A stretch of 64,000 nucleotides of DNA from Chitinophagaceae bacterium (lineage in GTDB: Bacteria; Bacteroidota; Bacteroidia; Chitinophagales; Chitinophagaceae). This document shows, piece by piece, positions 1-9,834 of the stretch (positions are counted from its first letter, which is position 1; each line of letters begins with the position of its first letter). Location of the stretch: NCBI GenBank assembly GCA_017307735.1, contig JAFKGR010000002.1, positions 372,001-436,000 of the forward strand. The letters are read 5' to 3'. A program made the translations under genes and the position numbers. The notes beneath the pieces are model-generated. The model worked only from the letters and a program-made list of their open reading frames with translations. It searched no databases and was not told the origin of the DNA.

Positions 1-588
1 GGTACCATCTTCCTTTACTTCAATATCATTGATCCAGCCTGCGCCTTCGATTTTAAACTCTCCGACTGGTTCTCCTGTTTTCATACTGAATTTGCGGATA
101 ACGGCAACACTCGGATCATCTTTGCCTGTGCCGCCATCGCGGTCTGCCAGATACAAAATGCCTTTCATGATATCACTGCCGAACGGCTCGTTTAATATAA
201 GAGGCGTTGAAAGATTTTTACGTTCATCCGGACGCTGAACGCCAATCCAACGCAGCGTATGTACAGATCCATCGTGGTTGATAAGAGAAACCCAGCCATC
301 GTTAGTTTGCATACTTTGTGGCAACCCGCGATTGGGAACCACTATGAGACCGGTCGCTGCATCATAAGAACAGCTCTCTGCTGAAACGATGCCGCCATAA
401 ACTTTTACATTTGAAGTGATTGCTTCAAAACCTCCGTTACTATTGGAAATACCGAGCGGATTACCTACGGAATATGGCTTCGTTTCCTGCGGCTGCTGTG
501 CAAATACAGGAGATGACAGAAAGATAGTACCCATCAGCATGGCAATGCAAAATGCGAAGGGCTTCTGATAATGTTTTGTTTTTTTCAT
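1..588 (-). CDS. Secreted beta-propeller-like protein, 3' end cut by window edge
   Basis: An open frame of 196 codons runs without a stop from an ATG at 588 to the left edge of the window, so the C-terminus is missing. The first ~30 residues are a lysine-rich start and hydrophobic core ending in VFAQQ, a typical signal peptide. The mature part has repeated short strands such as AATGLIVVPNRG, GWVSLINHDGS and ILYLADRDGG, each reading like a blade of an NHL or SMP-30-like six-bladed propeller. That assignment is by pattern only. An SMP-30/gluconolactonase-like periplasmic role is possible. The gene is the last of a minus-strand set with the broken DUF4440 gene and the cupin protein. Confidence 0.7.
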   Translation of the reverse strand, partial: MKKTKHYQKPFAFCIAMLMGTIFLSSPVFAQQPQETKPYSVGNPLGISNSNGGFEAITSNVKVYGGIVSAESCSYDAATGLIVVPNRGLPQSMQTNDGWVSLINHDGSVHTLRWIGVQRPDERKNLSTPLILNEPFGSDIMKGILYLADRDGGTGKDDPSVAVIRKFSMKTGEPVGEFKIEGAGWINDIEVKEDGT

Positions 589-611
589 TGCTTTATATTT
601 TTATATTAATA

Positions 612-1127
612 TTACTGATTATTATTGTTGCCATCGTTCTTCAGTTTAACCGGCCTGAGCAAATGTGAAAAAGTGAGTTGCCCCATCTTCCATTTCCCAT
701 TTTCTTTGATGTAAACCTCGGTCACCATAAAAGCGCTTGTAACTATGCGTCCACCGACTTCTGCCACCAAATCAATATCATTTAAAAGAACTGCGGTGTT
801 GTTGTCATTAAACATATTTACTTTAACTGAGTACACTACGGCTTTCTTATACCATATACCACCGCTCTTAATTGTTTCAAGTTCTGGTTGTTTTCCCCAA
901 GTTCCTCCCATGTGAGTAAACATACATTTGTCATCGAAGAGCACGTTTAAAGAATCTACATTTTTGTCCGCCATCCAATCCTATTTCTTTTTTGAAAGAT
1001 TGATGATTTCCTGTTGCTCAGGAGTGTTATTTGTGGAAGTCTTAATTGTTTCCGTTGGCGGCTGCTGTGCAAAAGACGATTGCACAATCATTGTTAACAG
1101 AAACAGGCCGATAATTTTTGCTTTCAT
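612..1127 (-). pseudogene. Secreted DUF4440 (NTF2-like) protein broken by an in-frame amber codon
   Basis: From an ATG at 1127 the frame reads a good signal peptide (MKAKIIGLFLLTMIVQSSFA) and continues to NLSKKK, then meets TAG at 981-983. The same frame then reads DWMADKNVDSLNVLFDD and a complete 120-residue NTF2-like domain to 612. DUF4440 family members commonly have a Trp just before the DWM segment, so the TAG is most simply TGG changed to TAG. The ATG at 974 could start a signal-less cytosolic product. The family includes SnoaL-like and ketosteroid isomerase-like folds of uncertain function. A sequencing error cannot be excluded. Confidence 0.75.
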
Positions 1128-1180
1128 GTGTTGTTAATTTATATGGTTTACAAATGAGAAATTTGATTATGAATTGAAAT

Positions 1181-2056
1181 TTATTTTACGCTATTGTATT
1201 CATCATCGGTTACTCTTTCTAACCATTTTATTCCCCTTGATTCAATTCCAATATAAGCAAAGTCGCTGTTCGGCGCTGCCATGTGTGTATGTGCCACGCC
1301 TGGTGTACATTTAATAACATCTCCCTTGTGAACGATACGTGCCGGCTTGCCTTTTTCCATATAATAGCCAGTACCTTTCATAATGAGCAAAATTTGTCCC
1401 TTCGGATGAATATGCCATCTCAATCTTGAACCGGGAGCGAAGGTGGCCTGCATTAGACTGAAAGGGAAAACACTATCTTCCATACTCAAGCCATTCAGCC
1501 AAACCGTTCCTGTGTAATCATCCGTGTTGGGAGCCACGAACCCTTTTGGGAAAATGGAAGTATCTTGTACTCCTGAATTATTGTTCAGGGTTTTGTCGGG
1601 CTTTATACTATTATATTCTGCATCAGTTACCCTATTTTTCCAAATCGTTTTTCCTTTTTCAGAAGGAGAAATGGCAACGTAAGCGAACGTACTGTTCGGT
1701 GTTGCTCCATGCCAGTGTTCCACTCCAGGTGCGCATTTGATGACATCGCCTTTGTGTACGATTTGAACCGGCTTTCCTTTTTCCTGGTAATAGCCTGTGC
1801 CTTCTGTAATCAACAAAATTTGTCCGCCAGGATGAATATGCCAATCCAATTTTGAACCCGGAGCATAGACCGCCTGTGCAATGCCAAATTTAAAAATGCT
1901 ATCGGGTTTACTTAATTCATTGAGCCAGATGGTTCCGGTGTAATTATCGGTGTTCGTTCCTATTTCACCTTTGGGAAAAACAGATGTTTCCTGCGCGAAT
2001 GCTGAAGTAGTAAAGGTTGCAGAAAATACAATCAACAGATAAAATGCTTTTTTCAT
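1181..2056 (-). CDS. Secreted protein with two tandem cupin domains
   Basis: This 291-residue protein starts with a signal peptide ending at AFAQ (about residue 22). It then carries two copies of one cupin unit of about 135 residues, at roughly 24-155 and 165-291. Each has an HIHP..GQILLI metal-binding first motif and a PGVEHWH or PGVAHTH second motif. The first motif has Gln where classical cupins have Glu. Each unit begins with VFPKG and a TDDYTG- or TDNYTG-like segment, so an internal gene duplication is evident. Similar cupins accompany carboxymuconolactone decarboxylase-like and mandelonitrile lyase-like enzymes. The substrate is unknown. It lies next to an aldo/keto reductase, suggesting a small-molecule detoxification context. 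Confidence 0.8.
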   Translation of the reverse strand: MKKAFYLLIVFSATFTTSAFAQETSVFPKGEIGTNTDNYTGTIWLNELSKPDSIFKFGIAQAVYAPGSKLDWHIHPGGQILLITEGTGYYQEKGKPVQIVHKGDVIKCAPGVEHWHGATPNSTFAYVAISPSEKGKTIWKNRVTDAEYNSIKPDKTLNNNSGVQDTSIFPKGFVAPNTDDYTGTVWLNGLSMEDSVFPFSLMQATFAPGSRLRWHIHPKGQILLIMKGTGYYMEKGKPARIVHKGDVIKCTPGVAHTHMAAPNSDFAYIGIESRGIKWLERVTDDEYNSVK

Positions 2057-2093
2057 GATTTTTTATTTTGATTTATTTTAAGTTATTTCTTGG

Positions 2094-2132
2094 CCTCACC
2101 CCCAACCCCCTCTCCAAAGGAGAGGGGGCTTA
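2094..2132. repeat. G/C-run palindrome in intergenic region
   Basis: Between the cupin gene and the aldo/keto reductase, a perfect 10-bp inverted repeat (CCCCCTCTCC at 2106-2115 and GGAGAGGGGG at 2119-2128) is separated by AAA. It is preceded by CCTCACCCCCAA. This C-rich block stands out from the AT-rich surroundings. Similar C-run palindromes are dispersed in many Bacteroidota genomes. It could act as a hairpin between the two minus-strand genes, but no T-tract follows on either strand. Confidence 0.6.
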
Positions 2133-2272
2133 GAACCATCGCCTATTAAGAGTTTGAGGGTAATTTTAAAATTTTATCCTGACCATAACGATTCCAAATA
2201 TTTCACAGTAAACAAATAAATAATTGCAATTTCTACTTTGTTTTCACATTAGCACATCAGCAAATTAGCTAA

Positions 2273-3297
<1,025 letters not shown>

Positions 3298-3307
3298 CTA
3301 TTTTTTT

Positions 3308-3354
3308 GCCTGGGAGGTATATGGATTACGGATTTAGATACCAATATTACGGTT
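3308..3354 (+). promoter_or_regulatory. Copy 1 of four-copy 47-bp repeat, possible AraC-type operator
   Basis: The block begins GCCTGG and contains ATTACGGAT (3325-3333) and ATTACGGTT (3346-3354), a direct repeat with 21-bp phasing around TACCAAT. It lies between the aldo/keto reductase (minus) and jetA (plus). AAAGGTC at 3288-3294, 13 bp before GCCTGG, is shared with copy 4 at the same distance. Same-face direct repeats are usual for AraC-family operators, but binding is inferred. Confidence 0.55.
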
Positions 3355-3433
3355 GGGGGAAGTTGGCAGACAAAATGAAATTCCCCAACACGCAGTATCT
3401 TGCATTTTTAAAAAGAATGATTTTTAATCGATA

Positions 3434-4630
3434 ATGAATCACTTTAACTCCATACGAGAATTACTTAGCACTCTTAACCGAGGGCATAGGTTATTGGCTG
3501 AGATGTTTGAGCAGCGAAAGTCGCTTCATTACAGGTTTGAGCTTGCACTTGATTTAATGGACGGAAACGAAGATGTTATTAAACTTCTACTAAGCAAGAA
3601 CATTATCCGACAAAACGGAAACCTGCTTGAACTTGATGACCAGTTTCTGAAATTCTTTGAGGAAATTTTGGAGGTTAATGAGGAAATAAATACTTCATAC
3701 ATCAATGAAAGTATTCGTCAGGTAAAAGACGAATACATGGCTTACTATTTACAAGCAGCAAGCGACAGCGAGAGATTCAAATATTTGAAAGCGGTGAAAT
3801 CCGCTTTGCGGAAAATCGGAAGAACAACAATGAGAAACATTGTTGACTTGAACCGCAATATTGACAACGCATTTAAATTAGAAACAAATTATAAAATCAA
3901 ACTTTCTAAGCTTGAAAATCATAGAGTGAAGATGGAAGCCATTCAGCAAATGATTGTGCAAACAGAAAAATTGCTGAATGAAGAAGCGCTAACATTTTTT
4001 AAAACTGCTACCGATGAAGAACTGAAATACATCAAGACAGAATTGATTTTGGAGTTGACGGAATCAAGACACAATCTGATTGAAACCCGAAAGCAAATTA
4101 TTGAATACATCAATCAGATAAAATATCAAAGCAAGTTCATTGAGAAGTTAAGGAAGTTAAAGTATTTGCGTGACCAGTTTGAAATCAAACACAAAACAAA
4201 CATCAATGAAGTTTTATCAAACACTCATTCACTTGCGGTTGAAACCAAGACATTCTATTCTCTCAAACTTTCGTTAGAAAAATTGCAGCAAGACGGTGTT
4301 TACCAGTTAATAAAAAAGGTAAGCAGTAAATTCAAGTCAGGAATCAATCCGAAGAAAAACGCAGCCGAAAATCTTTCTGAGGATGATTTAAGAAATGAAA
4401 CAGAAAAGGAAATTCATATCAATTTGCGTCAAGTCAAAAAGAAATTCGCAACATCAGACAAGAATTTATTTGATTTCATTTCAGAGTATCAGTTTCCAAA
4501 AGAAGTTTCTTATGACGAGAGAGTTACAATTTATTGCCAAATGATTTCACTTTTTGAATCTGAGTTTGAAGTATCAGAGAATTTTGAGAGACAAGACATT
4601 CTTGAATACGCTTTAGTTTATCCGAAATAA
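3434..4630 (+). CDS. jetA: Wadjet component JetA (kleisin-like)
   Basis: This 398-residue protein is the first gene of a four-gene operon whose third and fourth genes are recognisable as JetC and JetD. It is mostly helical and charged, with long predicted coiled-coil stretches at about 150-260. In Wadjet/MksBEF systems the first subunit is the kleisin that bridges the SMC heads and recruits the KITE protein. Assignment rests on position, length and helical character, not on a visible motif. The ATG at 3434 follows an A/T-rich leader. The gene is seven bases from jetB. The operon's codon use looks more A-rich than the flanking genes, which fits horizontal acquisition. Confidence 0.78.
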   Translation: MNHFNSIRELLSTLNRGHRLLAEMFEQRKSLHYRFELALDLMDGNEDVIKLLLSKNIIRQNGNLLELDDQFLKFFEEILEVNEEINTSYINESIRQVKDEYMAYYLQAASDSERFKYLKAVKSALRKIGRTTMRNIVDLNRNIDNAFKLETNYKIKLSKLENHRVKMEAIQQMIVQTEKLLNEEALTFFKTATDEELKYIKTELILELTESRHNLIETRKQIIEYINQIKYQSKFIEKLRKLKYLRDQFEIKHKTNINEVLSNTHSLAVETKTFYSLKLSLEKLQQDGVYQLIKKVSSKFKSGINPKKNAAENLSEDDLRNETEKEIHINLRQVKKKFATSDKNLFDFISEYQFPKEVSYDERVTIYCQMISLFESEFEVSENFERQDILEYALVYPK

Positions 4631-4637
4631 AATCAAC

Positions 4638-5222
4638 ATGAATGTTCCAAGACAAACAGGAGAAATATTTGAACTACTAAGTAAAGGACAATTCATTTGT
4701 TCCAATAGTTCTGACAGCCGCATTTCAAAGTTGTGTGAGATTCTTGACGACAGTGAAAACTTTGAAATGCTCTACGAGCATTTCTACTCTATCAATTTCA
4801 TTCTTGAAAAGGGAGACGAGTTTTATTACTTCTCACGGAAAGACGAATCAAAAGCTGATTTAGAAAGAAAGTTGGAAACTGCTTGTAAGTGGATTGACAT
4901 TGTTGACTTCTTTAAAAGTTTTGACAATGCTTTTGCATCGGGCTACAGTTTCTCACCTGCAAAGATTGCCGTTGAAATCAGTGTTCAAGCGGTTTTAAAA
5001 AACAAAGCAGATGGATTAAAGGGAATCCTAAAAATGGACGATAAAACTCCTTACCCCGAATTAGTAAATAAAATTGTTGACACACTTTGCAAAGACGGCT
5101 TTGCAGAATTGGAAAATGAAATTCTGAAATCTTACAAAGTGCTTTCATCCTTTAAGTATCTTGAAGAACTCATAAACAATATCAACATACCAGACGAAGT
5201 TCAACATGAGATACCTGAATAG
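4638..5222 (+). CDS. jetB: Wadjet component JetB (KITE/MksE-like)
   Basis: This 194-residue protein lies between the kleisin-like JetA and the SMC-like JetC. Length and position match the KITE (tandem winged-helix, MksE/MukE-like) subunit that binds the kleisin in Wadjet. No diagnostic motif is visible. Segments such as RQTGEIFELLSKGQFICSN near the start are consistent with a winged helix. Its stop overlaps the jetC start by 17 bp, implying translational coupling. The call depends on the operon context. Confidence 0.75.
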   Translation: MNVPRQTGEIFELLSKGQFICSNSSDSRISKLCEILDDSENFEMLYEHFYSINFILEKGDEFYYFSRKDESKADLERKLETACKWIDIVDFFKSFDNAFASGYSFSPAKIAVEISVQAVLKNKADGLKGILKMDDKTPYPELVNKIVDTLCKDGFAELENEILKSYKVLSSFKYLEELINNINIPDEVQHEIPE

Positions 5223-8200
5223 AATTATTTTCATCAACAGTGCACGAATACGCTATGCCGAGATAAATCTTGATGGCAATGTGCATTTCATAGGCACACA
5301 AGGTGTCGGCAAAAGCACATTGCTTAGAGCAATTTTATTCTTCTACAATGCAGACACTGGCGGTTTAGGAATTCCCAAAACGAAATCCAGTTACACCGAT
5401 TATTATTTCAAAGATTCAAATGCCTACATTATTTATGAAGTGGTTCATGGTGACGAAAAATTTTGTGTTGTTTCCTATAAAACTCAACACAAAGTTTGTT
5501 TCAGATTCTTTGATGGAGAATACAATAGAAAATATTTCGTGAGTGAAAAAGGGTTTGTTCCTGATGGTTGGGATGGTATAGCCGAACAACTTGATAAGAG
5601 CAAGGTATTTTACACAAAACGAAAAATTGAAGAACACAAAGAATACAGAGACATACTTTACGGAAATCATGACGGGAAGAAAAATGAATTAAAGCGATAT
5701 TCCATTCTTGAAAGCAAGGATTATCAATACATCCCAAAAACAATTCAGAATGTATTTCTCAATTCAAAGATGGAAGCTGAATTCATCAAGCAAACCATCA
5801 TTATGTCTTTGGAAAATGATGTCCAAATAAAACTTGATGTTTATGCTCATCACCTGAACGATTTTGAAACTCAACTTTCAGACATCAGAAAATTTAAAAC
5901 ACCATCCGGAACACTTCAAGCAGGCAACCTTTCTAAACTTCACATTGCAATAAAGAATTTAGAGAGAGAAAAAATTCAAATCGCAAAACAGTTGGCTTGG
6001 GTAGTAAACAAGAACGAGCAAGAAGAACCCGAACTCACAAAGCGATTGAATAAGCAGAGGGACCATGAAACTGTTTTGACAGGAAAATTATCAAAGTTGA
6101 GCAGTGCTTTTAAAACGAAGGAAGATAAAATCAAAGGCGACATTAGGGTTCAAGATGAAAACATAAAAACCGCAAAGCGGTTAACAGATGAATATGAGAA
6201 GAAAGGAATCAATCAGATAATTACAAGAGTTGCCAAGAAAGAAACACAGGAAGGGAAACAGAAAAAATTTCTTGATGAAAAGAATCTGCTTACAACACAG
6301 TTCAAAGAATTGGAGCAAAAGTTTAAAACATTGCTTGACCAGTTGGAAAACCAATTGAAAGAATTCCTCAACGCAAAAGCTGCTGAGAAGAATAAAATCA
6401 ATGCGGACTATCTCACTTATCAGCGTGAAACGAAGAAAAGTTTTGATAAACAAATTACAGAGTTAAAGTCCGAACACAAAACTGAAATTGACAACGCCAA
6501 GGTAGATTGGGAACATAAAAAGCAAGTAACCAACAATCTGAAAATTGCAAGAGAAGGAATTTTACACAAGAGGTTCTTTGAAAACGAAATAAGAAAGTTA
6601 GACAATGAATTGAAATCATATTCTGATGTTATTCAAAAGTCAAGTTCTGAAAATGAAAATTCAACAAGACAAATAGAAACTTTTCAGAAGCATTGGGAAC
6701 TTGACGAAAAGGAATTGCAAAAAACCTTTGAGAGAGATAAGGAAAAGTTGGATGGACAAATTATAGAAGCAAACAATAAAATTTCCGAAATTAAAACCTA
6801 CATTGATAACAGCAAAAGTTCATTGTATGGTTGGCTGACGGAGCAATATCCTGATTGGGGAAAAACAATAGGAAAAGTCATTGATGAAAAAAATGTTTTG
6901 TTCAACACTTCGCTTTCTCCCAAGCTTATAAACAAGTCCAACAATTTTTATGGAGTTGAAATTGACCTTACTGAAATCAGCAAAACGGTAAAGACTGTTG
7001 CTGATTATGAAAAAGAAAAAGTTGAGCACAAAGAAAAAATTGAAAGCATCAGGAGTAATATTTCTGAACTCACTGAAAAATTAGAGAAGGACAAAGAGAA
7101 TCTGAAAAGAAAGTATCAGCCAAAAATCAAAGAGAGGAAAGATTCAATAAAGGAAAACGAATACGCCATCGGACTAAGCCAGACCAAGAGTGATGAAGCA
7201 ACTGTAAAGCGGAATAATCTTATTGAGAAAGCAGGAAGTGAAAAGAAAACTCTGCTTGAAAGAACAGAGTTAGCGATTCAGGATGCAATAGCTTTAGAAC
7301 TGAAAGCAAGGGATGAAGTAACAAGAGTTGAAGAAGAATTAACAAAGTTGATTAAGTCAAAAGAAAATGAGAGAGAGAAGAAAATAAAAACAGAGGGTGA
7401 AAGAATAAATCAACTTTTGATAGATATTGAAGCAGAAATAAAAGTTGAGCAGCAGAACAGCAAGACAAGAAAAGACGAAATCAATTCTCAAAAGCAAAAG
7501 GAACTTTTAAAGAAAGGTGCAGACACAACACGACTTTCAGAGATTGAGAAAGAATTACAAAAGGTAAATGACGAACTTCAATTCATTGAAGCCAACCGAG
7601 ACACTGTTTCTGACTACAAGAAAGATAAACGAGAATACATTGATAAAGTTGATGAGTTTAAATATGAGAAACAAAAATTTGACAGACAGTTAGAGCAAGA
7701 GGAAAAGAAATTCAAACAACAAAAAGAATCCGTTGACAGTGAACTCAAAATTGTTTTGGATTTAATTGCGAGTTTGGATAAAGAACTAAACTTAATCAAA
7801 GACGATAGTGAGGCATTTGACAACTTCAAGCAACTGGATTTTTACAAAACCATTCAGGAATATTTTACAGACACTACTGACGAAAACGAGACAGATAAAA
7901 GAGCAAAAGTTTTGATTGATGAAGTCAAAGAAATTCACTACGAAAAACTTCATGGCAGAATTGACGAATTGAGAAAAACTACAACTGACTTCTTAGGCAA
8001 GTTCAGCGACAACAATGTTTTCAAGTTTAACAAACAGCTTACTGACGATAAATCATTCCTTGATTTTGCTCAAAACCTTTCAGATTTTATTGACGACAAG
8101 AGAATAGACACTATTGAGAAAGAAGTCAATGGGAAATTTGCTCTCATCGTTTCAACCATTGCAACACAGACAAGCGGTTTGGTTTCAAATTCAGGAGAGA

Positions 8201-8862
8201 TTCAGAAAATCATCGGGAAAATAAATGACGATTTTGAAAGGAAAAACTTTGCAGGCGTAATCAAGAAAATTGAACTGAAAGTAGAGGACAGTAAAAATGA
8301 AATTGTGCAGTTGCTAATCATGATTAAAAAATACAATGACGAAAATGCAATGGAGTTGGGAACTGCAAATTTGTTTTCAGGAGAAAATCAGGAGAAGAAA
8401 AATAAAGATGCAGTTGATTTGCTGAAACAGTTTGCTAAGAAGATTACTGAATTGAAACGGGATTTCATTTCTCTTTCTGATTCATTTGAGTTGAAGTTCA
8501 AAATTATTGAGAACGACAATGATTCAGGTTGGGTTGAAAAACTTGCGAATGTTGGTTCAGACGGAACAGATGTTTTGGTTAAAGCCATGTTGAACATTAT
8601 GCTGCTGAATGTTTTCAAAGAAGGTGCTTCAAAGAAGTTTAAAGATTTTCAATTGCATTGCATGATGGATGAATTCGGGAAACTGCATCCAAATAACTGG
8701 CGAGGCATTTTAGAATTTGCGAAAGACAGAAACATTCGCTTGATATGTGGTTCGCCAACTGAGCAAGATGCACTAATCTTTGACCACATTTACACATTCA
8801 GCAAAGACGAGAAAAGTATTACAAGAGTTAAACGAATTCTTACACAGTATTCAGAAGAATGA
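5206..8862 (+). CDS. jetC: Wadjet SMC-like ATPase JetC
   Basis: This 1218-residue protein is a MukB/MksF-type SMC ATPase. The N-terminal head carries Walker A at residues 30-38 (GTQGVGKST). Long coiled coils fill roughly 230-1000, rich in Lys/Glu heptads. The C-terminal head carries an ABC signature-like SDGTDVLVKAML near 1118-1129 and Walker B LHCMMDEFG with Asp1155 and Glu1156. In Wadjet, JetABC is an ATP-driven loop extruder that senses small circular DNA and hands it to the JetD nuclease. The ATG lies inside the end of jetB and the stop overlaps the jetD start. Both ATPase halves look intact. Confidence 0.93.
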   Translation: MRYLNRIIFINSARIRYAEINLDGNVHFIGTQGVGKSTLLRAILFFYNADTGGLGIPKTKSSYTDYYFKDSNAYIIYEVVHGDEKFCVVSYKTQHKVCFRFFDGEYNRKYFVSEKGFVPDGWDGIAEQLDKSKVFYTKRKIEEHKEYRDILYGNHDGKKNELKRYSILESKDYQYIPKTIQNVFLNSKMEAEFIKQTIIMSLENDVQIKLDVYAHHLNDFETQLSDIRKFKTPSGTLQAGNLSKLHIAIKNLEREKIQIAKQLAWVVNKNEQEEPELTKRLNKQRDHETVLTGKLSKLSSAFKTKEDKIKGDIRVQDENIKTAKRLTDEYEKKGINQIITRVAKKETQEGKQKKFLDEKNLLTTQFKELEQKFKTLLDQLENQLKEFLNAKAAEKNKINADYLTYQRETKKSFDKQITELKSEHKTEIDNAKVDWEHKKQVTNNLKIAREGILHKRFFENEIRKLDNELKSYSDVIQKSSSENENSTRQIETFQKHWELDEKELQKTFERDKEKLDGQIIEANNKISEIKTYIDNSKSSLYGWLTEQYPDWGKTIGKVIDEKNVLFNTSLSPKLINKSNNFYGVEIDLTEISKTVKTVADYEKEKVEHKEKIESIRSNISELTEKLEKDKENLKRKYQPKIKERKDSIKENEYAIGLSQTKSDEATVKRNNLIEKAGSEKKTLLERTELAIQDAIALELKARDEVTRVEEELTKLIKSKENEREKKIKTEGERINQLLIDIEAEIKVEQQNSKTRKDEINSQKQKELLKKGADTTRLSEIEKELQKVNDELQFIEANRDTVSDYKKDKREYIDKVDEFKYEKQKFDRQLEQEEKKFKQQKESVDSELKIVLDLIASLDKELNLIKDDSEAFDNFKQLDFYKTIQEYFTDTTDENETDKRAKVLIDEVKEIHYEKLHGRIDELRKTTTDFLGKFSDNNVFKFNKQLTDDKSFLDFAQNLSDFIDDKRIDTIEKEVNGKFALIVSTIATQTSGLVSNSGEIQKIIGKINDDFERKNFAGVIKKIELKVEDSKNEIVQLLIMIKKYNDENAMELGTANLFSGENQEKKNKDAVDLLKQFAKKITELKRDFISLSDSFELKFKIIENDNDSGWVEKLANVGSDGTDVLVKAMLNIMLLNVFKEGASKKFKDFQLHCMMDEFGKLHPNNWRGILEFAKDRNIRLICGSPTEQDALIFDHIYTFSKDEKSITRVKRILTQYSEE

Positions 8863-9707
8863 TGTTGTCAATTTCAATAGCGGAAAACCTTATCGCAATG
8901 CAGAACGGAGAAAAAATTCCTTTCAGCAAAGTGAAACATGAAACTATTTATGCTATGATTGATAACGGAATTTTGAGAAAGCAAATTCTTGGAAGAAGTA
9001 AAGCGTTGGTTTATCTCACCAACAAAAACAAACTTGATGCTTATCTGCAAAATCATTTGGGCATTGAGAGTTTAGAAAAGTATATTGAAGGATTGAAGCG
9101 AGCAGATTTAACCCGTGGAGAAGCAGTTGACATTTCTTCAAACTCAAAATTGAAAAGTATCAGAACCTTTAAAGGTTTTTTGGTGAATTGCTTTCAACCA
9201 GTTGAATGTAAGTTGAACGGCAAACCGTTGACAATTCAACCAAGCGAAGGAACATTCACTTTCGTTTATGACTTTGAGAATTTCTTCCCTACTGACAATA
9301 TCGTGATAGTTGGAATTGAAAATCCTTCCAACTTCCGACACATTCAGAAGCAGAGAAAATTGTTTAATAACATTCAACCGCTTTTTGTTTCAAGGTATCC
9401 GCAGAGCAAAGATTTAATAAAGTGGTTGCAGACAATTCCCAATAACTATTTACACTTTGGTGACTTTGACTTTGCAGGACTGAATATTTACATCAATGAG
9501 TTTAAGAAGCACTTACACGACAAAGCAAGTTTTTATTTGCCGACAAACATTGAAGAAAAACTTTCAACGAAAGGCAACCGTGACAATTACAACAACCAGA
9601 CAATTCAATTTGACAGAACTGAAATCAAAGAAGAAAATGTTTTGACTTTGTTGAAGTTGATAGAGAAATACAAAAAAGGATTGGAACAAGAAATATTCGC
9701 GAAATGA
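8859..9707 (+). CDS. jetD: Wadjet nuclease JetD (Toprim, DUF2220-like)
   Basis: This 282-residue protein has a winged-helix-like N-terminus (about 1-100) and a C-terminal Toprim domain like that of topoisomerase VI subunit A. Visible catalytic features are Glu154 in VGIENPSNF, Asp202 and Asp204 in HFGDFDFAG, and the LEQEIF tail common in JetD proteins. In Wadjet this subunit cleaves plasmid DNA once the SMC complex has engaged it. At 282 residues it is shorter than type I JetD proteins, which are nearer 400 and carry a larger DUF3322 N-terminal region, so the system is probably not type I. The subtype was not assigned. ATGATG overlaps the jetC stop. Confidence 0.9.
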   Translation: MMLSISIAENLIAMQNGEKIPFSKVKHETIYAMIDNGILRKQILGRSKALVYLTNKNKLDAYLQNHLGIESLEKYIEGLKRADLTRGEAVDISSNSKLKSIRTFKGFLVNCFQPVECKLNGKPLTIQPSEGTFTFVYDFENFFPTDNIVIVGIENPSNFRHIQKQRKLFNNIQPLFVSRYPQSKDLIKWLQTIPNNYLHFGDFDFAGLNIYINEFKKHLHDKASFYLPTNIEEKLSTKGNRDNYNNQTIQFDRTEIKEENVLTLLKLIEKYKKGLEQEIFAK

Positions 9708-9775
9708 AAGCCAATGGTAATGTTCTATAAATTCTCACTTTGTAAAGGTTGGCTGTGCAAATGTCTTCGCATTCC

Positions 9776-9822
9776 GCCTGCACATTATACACATTACGGA
9801 TTTATCTACCAATATTACTGAT
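9776..9822 (+). promoter_or_regulatory. Copy 2 of four-copy 47-bp repeat
   Basis: It contains ATTACGGAT at 9793-9801 and ATTACTGAT at 9814-9822, with 21-bp phasing around TACCAAT and a GCCTG start. It lies between the end of jetD and the convergent LytTR gene, where no promoter is needed. With copy 1 it brackets the Wadjet operon in direct orientation, which points to recombination or acquisition at the repeat. Confidence 0.55.
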
Positions 9823-9834
9823 TAGATGAAGGCA

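Noticed and set aside
981..983. TAG read as pyrrolysine in the DUF4440 gene
   Set aside because: No pylT or pylS is seen, and the family has Trp there; a point mutation is simpler.
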